Assembly (NCBI GenBank): GCA_020632575.1
Contig: JACKFH010000029.1
Location: 1-50,030 of the forward strand
DNA length: 50,030 bases
DNA from: Candidatus Omnitrophota bacterium
GTDB taxonomy: Bacteria > Hinthialibacterota > Hinthialibacteria > OLB16
Direction of reading: 5' to 3'
Part shown: in pieces, positions 1-8,159 of the stretch
How positions within the stretch are numbered: position 1 is the first letter of the stretch
Layout: each line of letters starts with the position of its first letter
Notes under the pieces: model-generated
Told to the model about the DNA's origin: nothing
The model's input: only the letters and a program-made list of their open reading frames with translations
Databases searched by the model: none
Translations under genes and position numbers: made by a program

Positions 1-1
1 G

Positions 2-691
2 GGAGGATTCTATATTGATAAATCCAACCCGACACTCGTCAACTGCCTCATCGCCACAAACTTGGCGATGGAGACCGGGGGCGCGGTGTTCACCAACGGC
101 TCCGACCATCCGATGTTCAACAACTGTACCCTTGCAGACAACATAGCGACAAACGGTGGCTCCGGATTCATGATCTTTGGGTCTTCGCCCAAGTTGGTAA
201 ACTGCATTGTATGGAATTCAACCGACGAGATTGTTGTTGAAACGGGGGAAGGCCCAGTGGTGGAATTCTCTTGTGTTCGCGGAGGGTATGAGGGGGAAAG
301 CGTTCTAGACGCGGTTCCGCTCTTCATCGATCCGGACATGGGTGACTTCAACCTTCACCCGAATAGTCCTTGTATCGATGCGGGAAATCCGGATATGGCC
401 TTCTACGATGGCTGCAGACCTCCGGGCCAGGGGGAGGCTCTCAATGATATGGGATTCACGGGAGGGCCGAATAACTGCGAATCCCCGGGCGAATCGCCCA
501 CTCCCACCCCGACTCCAACGGGGACGCTGACGATGACTCCGACTGCGGTGATAACGCCCGTTTCAGATTTCGACCTCGATCGGAACAGTCGAGTCGATGC
601 CATCGATCTCTTGATGTTGCTCAAAAACGGGAGCGCCGATGGGAAGTCCTGTTTTAGGTTCTCATACGATTGGCATTTGGGGGCGCGTTAA
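2..691 (+). CDS. Secreted beta-helix protein with Thr-Pro linker and dockerin-like tail (5' partial)
   Basis: The frame is open from the first bases of the window, so this is the C-terminal part of a larger protein; a TTG at 62 is only an internal codon. The visible part has short repeats of the parallel beta-helix type (PTLVNC, HPMFNNCTL, PKLVNCIVW) and ends in the 'DFNLHPNSPCIDAGNP' block, which is typical of choice-of-anchor Q/polysaccharide-lyase-like surface proteins. A Thr-Pro linker (TPTPTPTGTLTMTPT) follows, then a 45-residue tail (DLDRNSRVDAIDLLMLL ... CFRFSYDW) resembling one dockerin/EF-hand-like repeat. The tail resembles that of the TIG protein at 40929-42701. It is probably exported to the cell surface. 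The ligand is unknown. Confidence 0.75.
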   Translation, partial: GGFYIDKSNPTLVNCLIATNLAMETGGAVFTNGSDHPMFNNCTLADNIATNGGSGFMIFGSSPKLVNCIVWNSTDEIVVETGEGPVVEFSCVRGGYEGESVLDAVPLFIDPDMGDFNLHPNSPCIDAGNPDMAFYDGCRPPGQGEALNDMGFTGGPNNCESPGESPTPTPTPTGTLTMTPTAVITPVSDFDLDRNSRVDAIDLLMLLKNGSADGKSCFRFSYDWHLGAR

Positions 692-714
692 CAATCCTAT
701 CCAACGATCCAGTT

Positions 715-1254
715 TCACCTCTTCCCTTGATTCTCCTTTTGCGCCTCCCATAGCGCCAACCGAAAAGGCCCCGCCTGGGATTTTGGGATCGCGAATCCCA
801 ATCGTTTATGGTTCGGAACTCGGAGGCGAAATCCAGTCTTGAAAATCAGCAGGCTGCCATTGAAATAATTTCGCTCCCTGAACGACTCGATTTCATCGAG
901 AGAGACGGTCACCCGGTCGCCGACGATGGGATGGAGCGCGATCTCATTTTCTCCGAGGAGGATGATCCCGGGCGATTGAATGAAACCGTTGACGATCAGG
1001 CCTTGCACCGGGTGGTTTTCTTCGGTGGCGAGTTCCCTCTCCAAGGCTCGAACCTTCTTACCCACGATGCCATAGGTGATCCACGATCCGAATCCGATCA
1101 ACATGAAGAAGAGGCAGAAGAGGGAATAGGCGCCGATGCGGAGATAAAGAGCGATAGTGAGAAGAATTGGAGCCACGAGAAAGATGGTCACAAAGATCGC
1201 GAGCGGTGCGGGTTCCCACAGCCATTGGTGGAAAATGGATCTCGGCGAGTTCAT
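715..1254 (-). CDS. Small membrane protein with two N-terminal TM helices
   Basis: 179 residues, family not recognised. Two adjacent hydrophobic segments lie near residues 17-37 and 42-63 (APLAIFVTIFLVAPILL; SLFCLFFMLIGFGSWI). The soluble C-terminal half, about residues 80-179, reads as alternating beta strands (GIILLGENEIALHPIVGD, SLLIFKTGFRLRVP), which would suit a small beta-barrel of the PH/GRAM type; that fold guess is inference. The gene runs on the minus strand and ends 23 bases from the beta-helix gene, which points the other way, so the two are convergent. The hairpin at 1321-1344 separates it from the PEP-CTERM gene upstream. Confidence 0.6.
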   Translation of the reverse strand: MNSPRSIFHQWLWEPAPLAIFVTIFLVAPILLTIALYLRIGAYSLFCLFFMLIGFGSWITYGIVGKKVRALERELATEENHPVQGLIVNGFIQSPGIILLGENEIALHPIVGDRVTVSLDEIESFRERNYFNGSLLIFKTGFRLRVPNHKRLGFAIPKSQAGPFRLALWEAQKENQGKR

Positions 1255-1320
1255 GAGGAATTGTCCCTCGATGACTCGTCGGTCTCAAGCCGCTTGAAAG
1301 GATTTGGGAAGGGGAATGAA

Positions 1321-1344
1321 AGCGCCGCCCGGGAGGGCGGCGCT
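1321..1344 (-). terminator. GC-rich hairpin after PEP-CTERM gene
   Basis: A perfect 10-bp inverted repeat (AGCGCCGCCC / GGGCGGCGCT) with a 4-base loop lies 47 bases past the stop of the PEP-CTERM gene. On the minus strand it is followed by TTCATTC, only a weak T-tract. A similar GC-rich perfect hairpin follows the other PEP-CTERM gene at 39937-39969. It is probably a transcription terminator or 3' stabiliser. Confidence 0.6.
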
Positions 1345-1390
1345 TGGCGAATAACAGATCGTGAATCCGGGGCCGATATCTCCGACCGAT

Positions 1391-2125
1391 TTATTTTTGG
1401 GTGCGACGGGCGGTTCTCCCGACCAATCCAACCGCCCCCAGCCCGAGAAGGGTGAGCGAGGCGGGTTCCGGAACGGGTTGAGTCGCCATCGGGGAGCCGG
1501 GGACTCCGCCCAATGGGAACGCGGGGTCGCCGGTCTGGACCGGGAGTTCGAACCAAGAGGCCTGATAAGGAGCGTTGGTGCGATCGTACGAAGCGACAAA
1601 ACCGAAACCGGAACGGGAGTTCAGCGGATAGATCCCGTAGGTGGGATTGATGACATCCTCCATATTGGTCACGTACCAGTGAATGACCTGAGTCAGGTGG
1701 GTGAACGGGCTGTTGTCGCCGAAGTAGAAGGGGTCGTTGGGGTCCTGCCAATTGGCGACTCCCTCCCAACCGGTCGCCGCGTTCGCGACTCCAATCGTCT
1801 CAATCGAGACCGACCACCCTGTGGGGGAAAGAATCTGGGAAATATCAATCCCGGAATCCTCGAAGTAAGGAAGCTCCCAGTCGCGGATAATGAACTCGAC
1901 CCCAGGTGTCGGATCGATTTCCTCCAGATTGGGGCCGTCAATGACTCCCTCCTCGAACGACGGCAATGACGCCGGTTCGGAATCGTTGAAGACCGTGTAA
2001 CTGTAGGTCCAGGTCCCATTCCCATTGTCGTCCACCGAATCCTCGACATGGGACATCCTGGTGGCCTGAGCCGCCACCGTGGTCAGCGTTACAAAAGCAA
2101 CTAACAACAAACCAAGAAATTTCAT
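1391..2125 (-). CDS. PEP-CTERM sorting domain protein
   Basis: 244 residues. The start at 2125 is preferred over an upstream in-frame codon because it begins a clear signal peptide (MKFLGLLLVAFVTLTTVAAQA) and has a GAGAGGGAAG Shine-Dalgarno region just before it. The mature part, from about residue 22, contains 'DDNGNGTWTYSYTVFND', which resembles the opening of many exosortase-dependent secreted proteins. The C-terminus is a textbook PEP-CTERM signal: VPEP at about residue 219, a hydrophobic stretch (LTLLGLGAVGLVG) and a basic end (RTARRTQK). Family knowledge: such proteins are exported, cleaved by exosortase, and often associated with exopolysaccharide. No exosortase gene lies in this window. 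The specific role is unknown. Confidence 0.88.
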   Translation of the reverse strand: MKFLGLLLVAFVTLTTVAAQATRMSHVEDSVDDNGNGTWTYSYTVFNDSEPASLPSFEEGVIDGPNLEEIDPTPGVEFIIRDWELPYFEDSGIDISQILSPTGWSVSIETIGVANAATGWEGVANWQDPNDPFYFGDNSPFTHLTQVIHWYVTNMEDVINPTYGIYPLNSRSGFGFVASYDRTNAPYQASWFELPVQTGDPAFPLGGVPGSPMATQPVPEPASLTLLGLGAVGLVGRTARRTQK

Positions 2126-2632
2126 CTTCCCTCTCTCACTTTCTCTAAGAATTGGATTAGAATTGACCAAAGAAAAACAAAGCAAAGCGGGGGTAAACGA
2201 TCCCCCAGACCCCCAACCTGATTGCAATCCATGTGCCAGCGAATTCTTCAATAAAAAAGGGGTCGGATTACCAGAAAATTAAAGAAAGAAGGAAAAGAAG
2301 AGAGGAAAAAAACTTGGTTTTTATTCACCTTTGATTAACTATTAACGACTTGCTCATCCTAGACCAACATTCCAACATTCCAACATTCTCTCCAATGCTC
2401 TCCTAAGAAAACGATTTGAAACTGCCGGAAAGTCTGATCCGTGTCATTCCTGCGAAGGCAGGAATCCAGGGGGTGAGCCCCGACCCTGGATACCCGCCTC
2501 CGCGGGTATGACGCATTCGGTTTCCTTTTACTAATCAGCGGACACCCCGCCGCACGCTCGAAATGGAATGCAAAAAACAAATCTTCGTGCTGAATTCCCG
2601 TCTGACCCGACACTCCGATAGAGCGGAAGGGT
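2126..2632. other. Gene-free 507-bp region with repeats
   Basis: No convincing gene. It holds a purine-rich tract around 2280-2310, three tandem copies of AACATTCC-like octamers near 2365-2390, and the paired-hairpin repeat at 2443-2512. The promoter of the PEP-CTERM gene should lie between about 2140 and 2350, but no clear -35/-10 pair is seen. Confidence 0.6.
2443..2512. repeat. Paired-hairpin repeat, family A, copy 1
   Basis: Two short hairpins in inverted orientation: ATTCCTGC-GAAG-GCAGGAAT and ATACCCGC-CTCC-GCGGGTAT, separated by a CCAGGG...CCCTGG stretch and bounded by GTC and GAC. The T-to-A change in the second stem is matched on the other arm, so the stem is conserved as structure. 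A related copy is at 37565-37645. It resembles REP/BIME-type elements. Confidence 0.75.
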
Positions 2633-3916
2633 TCAAGGAAACAACCCACGCATCGCCTTCCTGCTGGCCACGCGGCGGATTCCTAGCGTCAATGCGGCGG
2701 TTCGCAAGTCGGTCTTTTCCGCGATTGAGACATCGTAGCAGGCCCTGAAGGTGTCCGACATGATCCGTTTCAGACGTTGATTGACCTCCTCCTCGTCCCA
2801 GAAAAACATCTGGATGTCCTGGACCCACTCGAAATAACTGACAGTCACCCCGCCCGCATTGCAGAGGATATCCGGTATGACCAGAACGCCGTCGTTCTCC
2901 TTGAGAATTCGGTCCGCTTCAACTGTGGTGGGACCATTGGCCGCCTCGGCGAGGACCCGACATCGGAGATGACCGGCATTGTCTTTGTGAACCACTCTCT
3001 CTAAGGCCGCGGGGACCAGAAATTCGCACTCGAGCAGGAGCATCTCCTCCGGGTCGATCGGTTCGCTTTCGGCGAACCCCTGGACGCTCCCTGTGGATCG
3101 AACATGGTTGGTCAGTTTGGCGATGTCCAACCCATTCGGGTTATAAACCGCCCCACGGACATCGCTAACAGCGACCACCCTGGTTCCTCGCAGCGCGATT
3201 TCTTGTGTGGTCACCGATCCCACATTCCCGAAACCCTGGACCACTGCGCGACTCGAGTTAAGTGGGATGTTCAGTCGGGCGGCGGCCTCTTCGATGCAGT
3301 AGACCACGCCACGGCCCGTCGCCTCGCGACGCCCCTTGGTTCCGGAAAGTTCGACACTCTTCCCGGTGACAATCCTCGGCACGTTGTACCCGACCTGCAT
3401 CGAGTAGGTGTCATAGATCCAGGCCATCACCTGTTCATCGGTCCCCATATCCGGGGCCATGACATCGATATCCGGCCCGATGAATGGGATCATTTCCATC
3501 GTGAACCGTCGGGTAATTTTCTCCAACTCTCGCTGGGAGAGTTCTGTCGGGTCGCAGTTAACCCCGCCCTTGGCCCCGCCGAAGGGGAGGCCGATCAATC
3601 CGCATTTCCAACCCATCAGCAGCGCCAGACCGGACACCTCGCCGAGATTGACTCTGGGGTGGTACCTCAGTCCTCCTTTCCCAGGGCCGCTAGTGAGCGA
3701 GTGTTGCACTCGATAACCGAAAAAGACTCGGGTTTCGCCGTTATCCATCTTAACCGGCACGGTAACAATCGCGGTCCTCTTAGGGAATCGAAGTCGTTCG
3801 AGCGCTCCGGGGTCGATCCCTGTTCGCTCCTGGACAGCGTCGAACTGCGCCACGGCCTGCCGAAATAGGGGTGAATCGAATTCGCCAAAGTCCTGACGAT
3901 TTGAGGAGGGTGTCAT
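2633..3916 (-). CDS. gdhA: Glu/Leu/Phe/Val dehydrogenase (glutamate dehydrogenase type)
   Basis: 427 residues, the usual length of hexameric glutamate dehydrogenases. It catalyses reversible oxidative deamination of glutamate to 2-oxoglutarate and ammonia with NAD(P). Visible features are the N-terminal domain with 'GPGKGGLRYHP' and the catalytic-lysine motif 'PFGGAKGGV', then 'IGPDIDVMAPDMGT', a Rossmann motif 'VQGFGNVGS', and 'AEAANGPTT' near the C-terminus. An upstream in-frame extension to 4129 lacks conserved sequence; the start at 3916 has GGAAAGG about 7 bases before it. Leucine or phenylalanine dehydrogenase activity cannot be excluded from sequence alone. It is divergent from the gene at 4092. 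An AT-rich block (TAATATAATATA) near 4026-4037 probably serves promoters both ways. Confidence 0.9.
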   Translation of the reverse strand: MTPSSNRQDFGEFDSPLFRQAVAQFDAVQERTGIDPGALERLRFPKRTAIVTVPVKMDNGETRVFFGYRVQHSLTSGPGKGGLRYHPRVNLGEVSGLALLMGWKCGLIGLPFGGAKGGVNCDPTELSQRELEKITRRFTMEMIPFIGPDIDVMAPDMGTDEQVMAWIYDTYSMQVGYNVPRIVTGKSVELSGTKGRREATGRGVVYCIEEAAARLNIPLNSSRAVVQGFGNVGSVTTQEIALRGTRVVAVSDVRGAVYNPNGLDIAKLTNHVRSTGSVQGFAESEPIDPEEMLLLECEFLVPAALERVVHKDNAGHLRCRVLAEAANGPTTVEADRILKENDGVLVIPDILCNAGGVTVSYFEWVQDIQMFFWDEEEVNQRLKRIMSDTFRACYDVSIAEKTDLRTAALTLGIRRVASRKAMRGLFP

Positions 3917-4091
3917 CTCACGACCTTTCCAAAAAATTGACTTGGAGTTGGGGGATTCTACCACATCGCAAGGGGATCCGAGGCCATGTTTCCTTTGGCG
4001 GATCTTCCAGTCCCCCCGAGGCGGTAATATAATATACTCGAACCAGAATTCTATTTTGGCGATTTGGCTCATTGGAAAGAAGGTGAGTGAA

Positions 4092-4451
4092 ATGGTCAAC
4101 CTCCTCCATCTCGAAGCGGAACTCCTCAAGGTCGAAAAAACATTTAAACGTCACGGCAAATGGAGAAAACTCTCGATCCGCCCCCCTGAAATCCGAATCC
4201 AGGAGAGCTGGGAGCCACTGGAAAAATCGGTCGCGCAAATCCTCAATCGGATCTTTTATATCCGTTCCCTCCCGATATGCACGGGGATGTTCGGCCCCTG
4301 CCGGGAAACTCAACCGCAGCTGTTGCTCTCCACCCGGAAATCCGACATGGACAAAGTCGAGCTGGCCCGGGCCCAGTTCAATTCGCTCGTTTCGGACCTG
4401 CGGATGCTCGCGATCTTCAGCGGGTCGACCATCGAGCGGGTGGCGATGTAA
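4092..4451 (+). CDS. Hypothetical protein
   Basis: 119 residues, family not recognised. The start at 4092 follows AAGAAGGTGAG, a good Shine-Dalgarno region, and is preferred over an upstream in-frame ATG at 3942 that would run across the divergent promoter region. The protein looks soluble and mostly helical (LLHLEAELLKVEKTFKRHGKW; DKVELARAQFNSLVSDLR), with no signal peptide or membrane helix. Divergent from the glutamate dehydrogenase gene. Support is the ribosome site and the intact frame only. Confidence 0.5.
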   Translation: MVNLLHLEAELLKVEKTFKRHGKWRKLSIRPPEIRIQESWEPLEKSVAQILNRIFYIRSLPICTGMFGPCRETQPQLLLSTRKSDMDKVELARAQFNSLVSDLRMLAIFSGSTIERVAM

Positions 4452-4518
4452 TTTGTAAGCTGACTGAGTTTCGTTTTCAGATCGGCTCTTTACTAACCAG
4501 CCCTGGTATAGAACTGTT

Positions 4519-4776
4519 TTAATCCAGGTGGCTTCCCGGAATCGGTAAAATCGAGAATCCGAAGATTTCCATCAATACTACCAACACGAATCCCATGAAC
4601 TTCGCAAAGAGCCAAAAACCAACGGTTGCCAAGATGGCCACAAAGAAAAACTTGCTTTTGGATTTGCTCGCATACCAGATCGAACCTACGGCGAATGGAA
4701 TCAGGAGGATAGCCGTGACTTGGACTCCAAAGTCAGTGAGGCCGTAATCTAAAAACTTCCGAAAAACGGTGTTCAT
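4519..4776 (-). CDS. Small membrane protein
   Basis: 85 residues from the ATG at 4776; a TTG at 4800 in the same frame is an alternative start, and neither has a strong ribosome site. Two to three hydrophobic segments are visible (VQVTAILLIPFAVGSIWYA; FFFVAILATVGFWLFAKF; GFVLVVLMEIFGF), joined by a Lys/Ser-rich loop. No family recognised. It lies downstream of the toxin-antitoxin pair on the same strand, with an 82-base gap. Confidence 0.45.
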   Translation of the reverse strand: MNTVFRKFLDYGLTDFGVQVTAILLIPFAVGSIWYASKSKSKFFFVAILATVGFWLFAKFMGFVLVVLMEIFGFSILPIPGSHLD

Positions 4777-4858
4777 GAACACAGGGAGCGCCAAAACCAA
4801 CGACGCTTTGGTATTCCGGTCTATTCAATCAAACCATTCCGAATTCTGCATCGAAAGA

Positions 4859-5182
4859 TCACCCATTCTTTCCTCCGATGAGCGTCTCACCAATCTCTTT
4901 TCCGGTAAGTCCAAGCGTGAGCAGAGATTTGACCAGTAAATCGAGACTGACCGTCGGATCGCCCGCCTCCATCTTAGCAATCCTGGATTGGCTAGACCCA
5001 ATCGCCTGGGCAAGCGCAGTTTGGGTCAAACGTTTCCTTTTCCTCTGGTCTCGAAGTTTCAGTGCGAGCGCCACCTTGAGATCGACATAGACCGATTCCT
5101 CCTGGGTCAGTCCGAGGAAATCCGAGGCATCGCCAATTTTCCAACCTCGCATTTCGAGTTTCTTCGCCTTTTTTTTGTCCAT
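4859..5182 (-). CDS. XRE-family antitoxin (HigA-like)
   Basis: 107 residues. The start at 5182 begins MDKKKAKKLE; a longer frame exists but would run into the toxin gene. Residues about 35-95 form a Cro/C1-type helix-turn-helix (RKRKRLTQTALAQAIGSSQS, RIAKMEAGDPTVSLDLLVKS). An N-terminal stretch (GDASDFLGLTQEESVYVDLK) is like those of XRE antitoxins paired with Gp49/HigB toxins. It starts 7 bases after the stop of the toxin gene, so the two are co-transcribed. Expected role: neutralise the toxin and repress the shared promoter. Confidence 0.85.
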   Translation of the reverse strand: MDKKKAKKLEMRGWKIGDASDFLGLTQEESVYVDLKVALALKLRDQRKRKRLTQTALAQAIGSSQSRIAKMEAGDPTVSLDLLVKSLLTLGLTGKEIGETLIGGKNG

Positions 5183-5189
5183 TGAATCC

Positions 5190-5531
5190 TTACTCCTCGT
5201 TAATTTCGTCGTAAGATCGAAACCGTGATTGGCAGCTTTCAATAACTTTCTGAGGCGTCCGCTGAGTTTTCTTCTCGAAGACTTCCGCTATGACTATCGC
5301 ATCCAGGTCGATTCGATAAATGATTCTCCAAGTCACGTCCTCGTCGGGAACCCGAAGTTCATGACATCGCGCGCCGATGGAAGGCATTGGCCTGGAGCGC
5401 GGCATCCCCAGGTTCTCGCCTGCCTGAAGCAGTCTCAATAAATACCCCGCTTCGATTCTCGCCGATCGACCAAACGGCGGCGTCTTGATCTCTCCCGCAA
5501 GCCAGACCAATGGCTTATGATTGAGGTTCAT
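5190..5531 (-). CDS. RelE/HigB-type toxin (Gp49-like, DUF891)
   Basis: 113 residues. The core 'CHELRVPDEDVTWRIIYRID' followed by 'AIVIAEVFEKKTQRTP' and the end 'CQSRFRSYDE' match phage Gp49-like/HigB toxins of the RelE fold, which cleave mRNA on the ribosome. The gene precedes its antitoxin, the HigBA order and the reverse of the more common layout. Its start region is AT-rich (5532-5560) and has no good Shine-Dalgarno sequence. Internal ATGs exist, but the upstream residues (WLAGEIKTPPFGRSARIEAG) fit the family, so the full frame is kept. Confidence 0.85.
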   Translation of the reverse strand: MNLNHKPLVWLAGEIKTPPFGRSARIEAGYLLRLLQAGENLGMPRSRPMPSIGARCHELRVPDEDVTWRIIYRIDLDAIVIAEVFEKKTQRTPQKVIESCQSRFRSYDEINEE

Positions 5532-5729
5532 AGAAGATGATTTTATGTCATATTCGACATTTCATCAAGGTGCAATCCGCGTCCTGTTTTCCAAATATTC
5601 TCGTATGATTTGGAGGAAGAGCAATCAAGCGGGTGGCATCGCAATTTCGAAAGCCTCCCGTCTTGCGTTTTCCACCCAAGCCTTCTATAAAGCAGTCCCA
5701 GGGGAATTCACCCTGGGGAGGAAACGGGT

Positions 5730-6464
5730 TTGTCTGCCTGGTGCATTATTCCAGCACGTTACGATTCCAAACGCTTACCCGGTAAAGCCCTCCTCCCTCT
5801 TGCCGGAAAACCAATGATTCAATGGGTTTACGAAGGCGCCAAGCGAGCCTCAACCGTTGAAAAAGTGATCATCGCCACGGATGATGAGAGGATTATCGAG
5901 GCTGCCGAGAAGTTCGGCTGCCAAGCGGTGATGACCTCCCCGACCCAACCCAGTGGAACCGACCGGATCGCGGAAGCGCTTGGGGATGGAAAACCGGACG
6001 TTGTGGTAAACCTACAAGGGGATGAACCGCGTATCGATCCGGCGGCGATCGACCAACTGGTCGGGCTGTTCAGACCGCCGGACCCCCCGAAGATGGCGAC
6101 CCTCTGCCATCCGCTTTCGCCGGAAGAGGCGCAAGACCCCTCGAAGGTGAAGGTTGTTTTCGACGATCGATTCAACGCCCTGTATTTTTCCAGGGCGCCC
6201 ATCCCTTACGGTCGAGATGGCGATCAGGATGAGTTTTATTTGCATGTGGGGATTTACGCTTACACTCCCGCGGCGCTCAAAGAATTTGTCAGCCTCCCGC
6301 CCGGGCGGCTGGAAAAGATTGAAAGACTGGAGCAACTCCGCGCGTTGGAGAATGGGATACCGATTCGCGTTTCCATCACACGATACCGTTCATTCGGAGT
6401 CGACACCGAGGAGGACGCCGCCAAGATGGAAAAACTGTTGAGCGAGAAACATGTCCACCTGTGA
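5730..6464 (+). CDS. kdsB: 3-deoxy-manno-octulosonate cytidylyltransferase
   Basis: 244 residues. It activates KDO as CMP-KDO for lipid A-core synthesis, in the cytoplasm. The start is TTG, with GGGGAGG 8 bases upstream; no ATG fits, because the conserved N-terminus (IIPARYDSKRLPGKAL) begins at once. Other family motifs are 'SGTDRIAEAL', 'VNLQGDEPRIDP', 'YFSRAPIPYGRD' and 'GIYAYTPAALKEF'. It lies 48 bases upstream of pyrG; a kdsB-pyrG neighbourhood is common in Gram-negative bacteria and couples CTP supply to CMP-KDO formation. Its presence is the best evidence for an LPS outer membrane. Confidence 0.95.
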   Translation: MSAWCIIPARYDSKRLPGKALLPLAGKPMIQWVYEGAKRASTVEKVIIATDDERIIEAAEKFGCQAVMTSPTQPSGTDRIAEALGDGKPDVVVNLQGDEPRIDPAAIDQLVGLFRPPDPPKMATLCHPLSPEEAQDPSKVKVVFDDRFNALYFSRAPIPYGRDGDQDEFYLHVGIYAYTPAALKEFVSLPPGRLEKIERLEQLRALENGIPIRVSITRYRSFGVDTEEDAAKMEKLLSEKHVHL

Positions 6465-6512
6465 TCTATAGGCTACAGGTGGTGGGATTGAAGATCAGAG
6501 AGGGGATATCGC

Positions 6513-8159
6513 ATGACCAAATTCATCTTTGTCACAGGGGGAGTCTGTTCGTCTTTGGGAAAAGGGGTGGCGGCGGCAACAGTCGGTACTTTGCTGGAGG
6601 GGCGGGGCCTATCAGTCACTCTTCAGAAATTCGACCCTTACCTCAATGTGGATCCGGGGACCATGAGCCCTTACCAACACGGTGAGGTTTATGTCACCGA
6701 CGATGGCGCTGAGACCGATCTCGACCTGGGTTACTATGAACGCTTCACCCACTCCGAGGTATCCCGCCTAAACAGCGTTTCGACCGGGCAGATCTACGAG
6801 TCGGTCATTCGTCGCGAGAGGCGCGGCGGTTACCTCGGCAAGACAGTTCAGGTCATCCCGCATGTCACCGACGAGATCAAATCCAGAGTCCGGACGCTCG
6901 CCGAAAACACGGGAGCGGATGTTCAGATCTGCGAAATCGGCGGCACGGTTGGCGACATCGAGTCGATCCCCTTCCTCGAGGCCATCCGACAGTTCGCCCA
7001 TGAGGAGGGCGACGAGAATGTCCTTTTTATCCATGTCACTCTGATCCCGCATGTCCCCGCCGCGGATGAGCTCAAGACCAAGCCGACCCAGCATAGCGTG
7101 ATGAAGCTGCGCGAGATCGGCATCCAACCCGATATCCTCCTGTGCCGCTGCGATCGCCCAATCGACGAGGACATGAAGAACAAACTTTCGCTCTTCTGCA
7201 ATGTCGAACCGGGGGCGGTTCTCTCCGCGCAGGATGTCACCACCACCATCTATGAAATCCCCTTGGCCTACAGCAAGGAGGGGATCGATCGAATTGTGAT
7301 GGAGAAACTCAAACTCCAGGGAAGCCCCCTCGATATGTCTCGTTGGGAGGATTTTGTCCAGCGCGTGATTCAACCCGAGGGAACGGTTCGGATCGCAGTG
7401 GTCGGAAAGTACTCCGAACTTCAGGACGCCTACCGGAGCATTTATGAGGCTCTGCTGCATGGCGGGGCGGCGCATCGGTACAAGGTGGAGATTGTAAAAA
7501 TCAACGCCGAAGAGGTCGAGGAGAAGGGGTGCACCGAACTGATGCATGGCATCCACGGCGTCCTGATCCCCGGCGGGTTTGGAACGCGTGGAATCGAGGG
7601 GAAGATCGATGTCATTCGATACGCCCGCGAGAACGAAATCCCCTTCTTCGGCATCTGTCTGGGCATGCAATGCGCCACCATCGAAGTGGCCAGACATCTG
7701 GCCAGTCTCGAGAATGCGAACAGCACCGAGATCAATCCCGAGACACCCCACCCGGTCATCTCTCTCCTCGAGGAGCAGATGAAGATCGAGGACATGGGCG
7801 GGACCATGCGACTGGGGGCCTACCACTGTCACCTGGTCCCCGGCACGAAGGCGCACAAGGCTTACGGCGTTCCCGATATGTCCGAACGACACCGTCACCG
7901 TTACGAGTTCAACAACAAGTACCGCGAGAAGTTGGAGGATGCGGGACTCCGAATCGCAGGAACTTCTCCCGATGGCAAGCTGGTCGAGATTGTCGAAGTC
8001 CCGGACCACCCCTGGTTTGTGGGGGTCCAGTTCCACCCCGAGTTCACTTCCAGGCCTCTTCGTCCACAACCGCTCTTCCGCGATTTCGTGGGCGCCGCGG
8101 TCCGAATCGCCGAGAAGCAGCGTCACCCGCTCGTTTCACCCGCCGCCGATGAGGAATGA
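6513..8159 (+). CDS. pyrG: CTP synthase
   Basis: 548 residues, standard length. It makes CTP from UTP, ATP and glutamine. The N-terminal synthase domain starts with the P-loop-like 'GGVCSSLGKGVAAATVG' and has 'DPYLNVDPGTMSPYQHGEV' and 'CEIGGTVGDIES'. The C-terminal class I glutamine amidotransferase domain begins near residue 290 and has the nucleophile Cys in 'PFFGICLGMQ' (about residue 383) and the His-Glu in 'QFHPEFTSRP'. The ATG follows GAGAGGGG. The 3' end overlaps folK by 11 bases. Confidence 0.97.
   Translation: MTKFIFVTGGVCSSLGKGVAAATVGTLLEGRGLSVTLQKFDPYLNVDPGTMSPYQHGEVYVTDDGAETDLDLGYYERFTHSEVSRLNSVSTGQIYESVIRRERRGGYLGKTVQVIPHVTDEIKSRVRTLAENTGADVQICEIGGTVGDIESIPFLEAIRQFAHEEGDENVLFIHVTLIPHVPAADELKTKPTQHSVMKLREIGIQPDILLCRCDRPIDEDMKNKLSLFCNVEPGAVLSAQDVTTTIYEIPLAYSKEGIDRIVMEKLKLQGSPLDMSRWEDFVQRVIQPEGTVRIAVVGKYSELQDAYRSIYEALLHGGAAHRYKVEIVKINAEEVEEKGCTELMHGIHGVLIPGGFGTRGIEGKIDVIRYARENEIPFFGICLGMQCATIEVARHLASLENANSTEINPETPHPVISLLEEQMKIEDMGGTMRLGAYHCHLVPGTKAHKAYGVPDMSERHRHRYEFNNKYREKLEDAGLRIAGTSPDGKLVEIVEVPDHPWFVGVQFHPEFTSRPLRPQPLFRDFVGAAVRIAEKQRHPLVSPAADEE

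Noticed and set aside
1540..1570. A T-loop-like GTTCGAACC motif suggesting a tRNA
   Set aside because: No acceptor stem or cloverleaf can be formed around it, and it lies inside the PEP-CTERM gene.
2359..2649. A minus-strand 96-codon frame in the intergenic region
   Set aside because: It is composed of the hairpin repeat and flanking low-complexity sequence, with no ribosome site.
5521..5817. A 98-codon plus-strand frame upstream of kdsB
   Set aside because: It overlaps the start of kdsB in another frame, has no ribosome site and no similarity-like features; the region is more likely promoter and leader.
6768..8126. A 452-codon minus-strand frame inside pyrG
   Set aside because: pyrG is unambiguous on the plus strand; the reverse frame has no family motif and is a codon-bias shadow.
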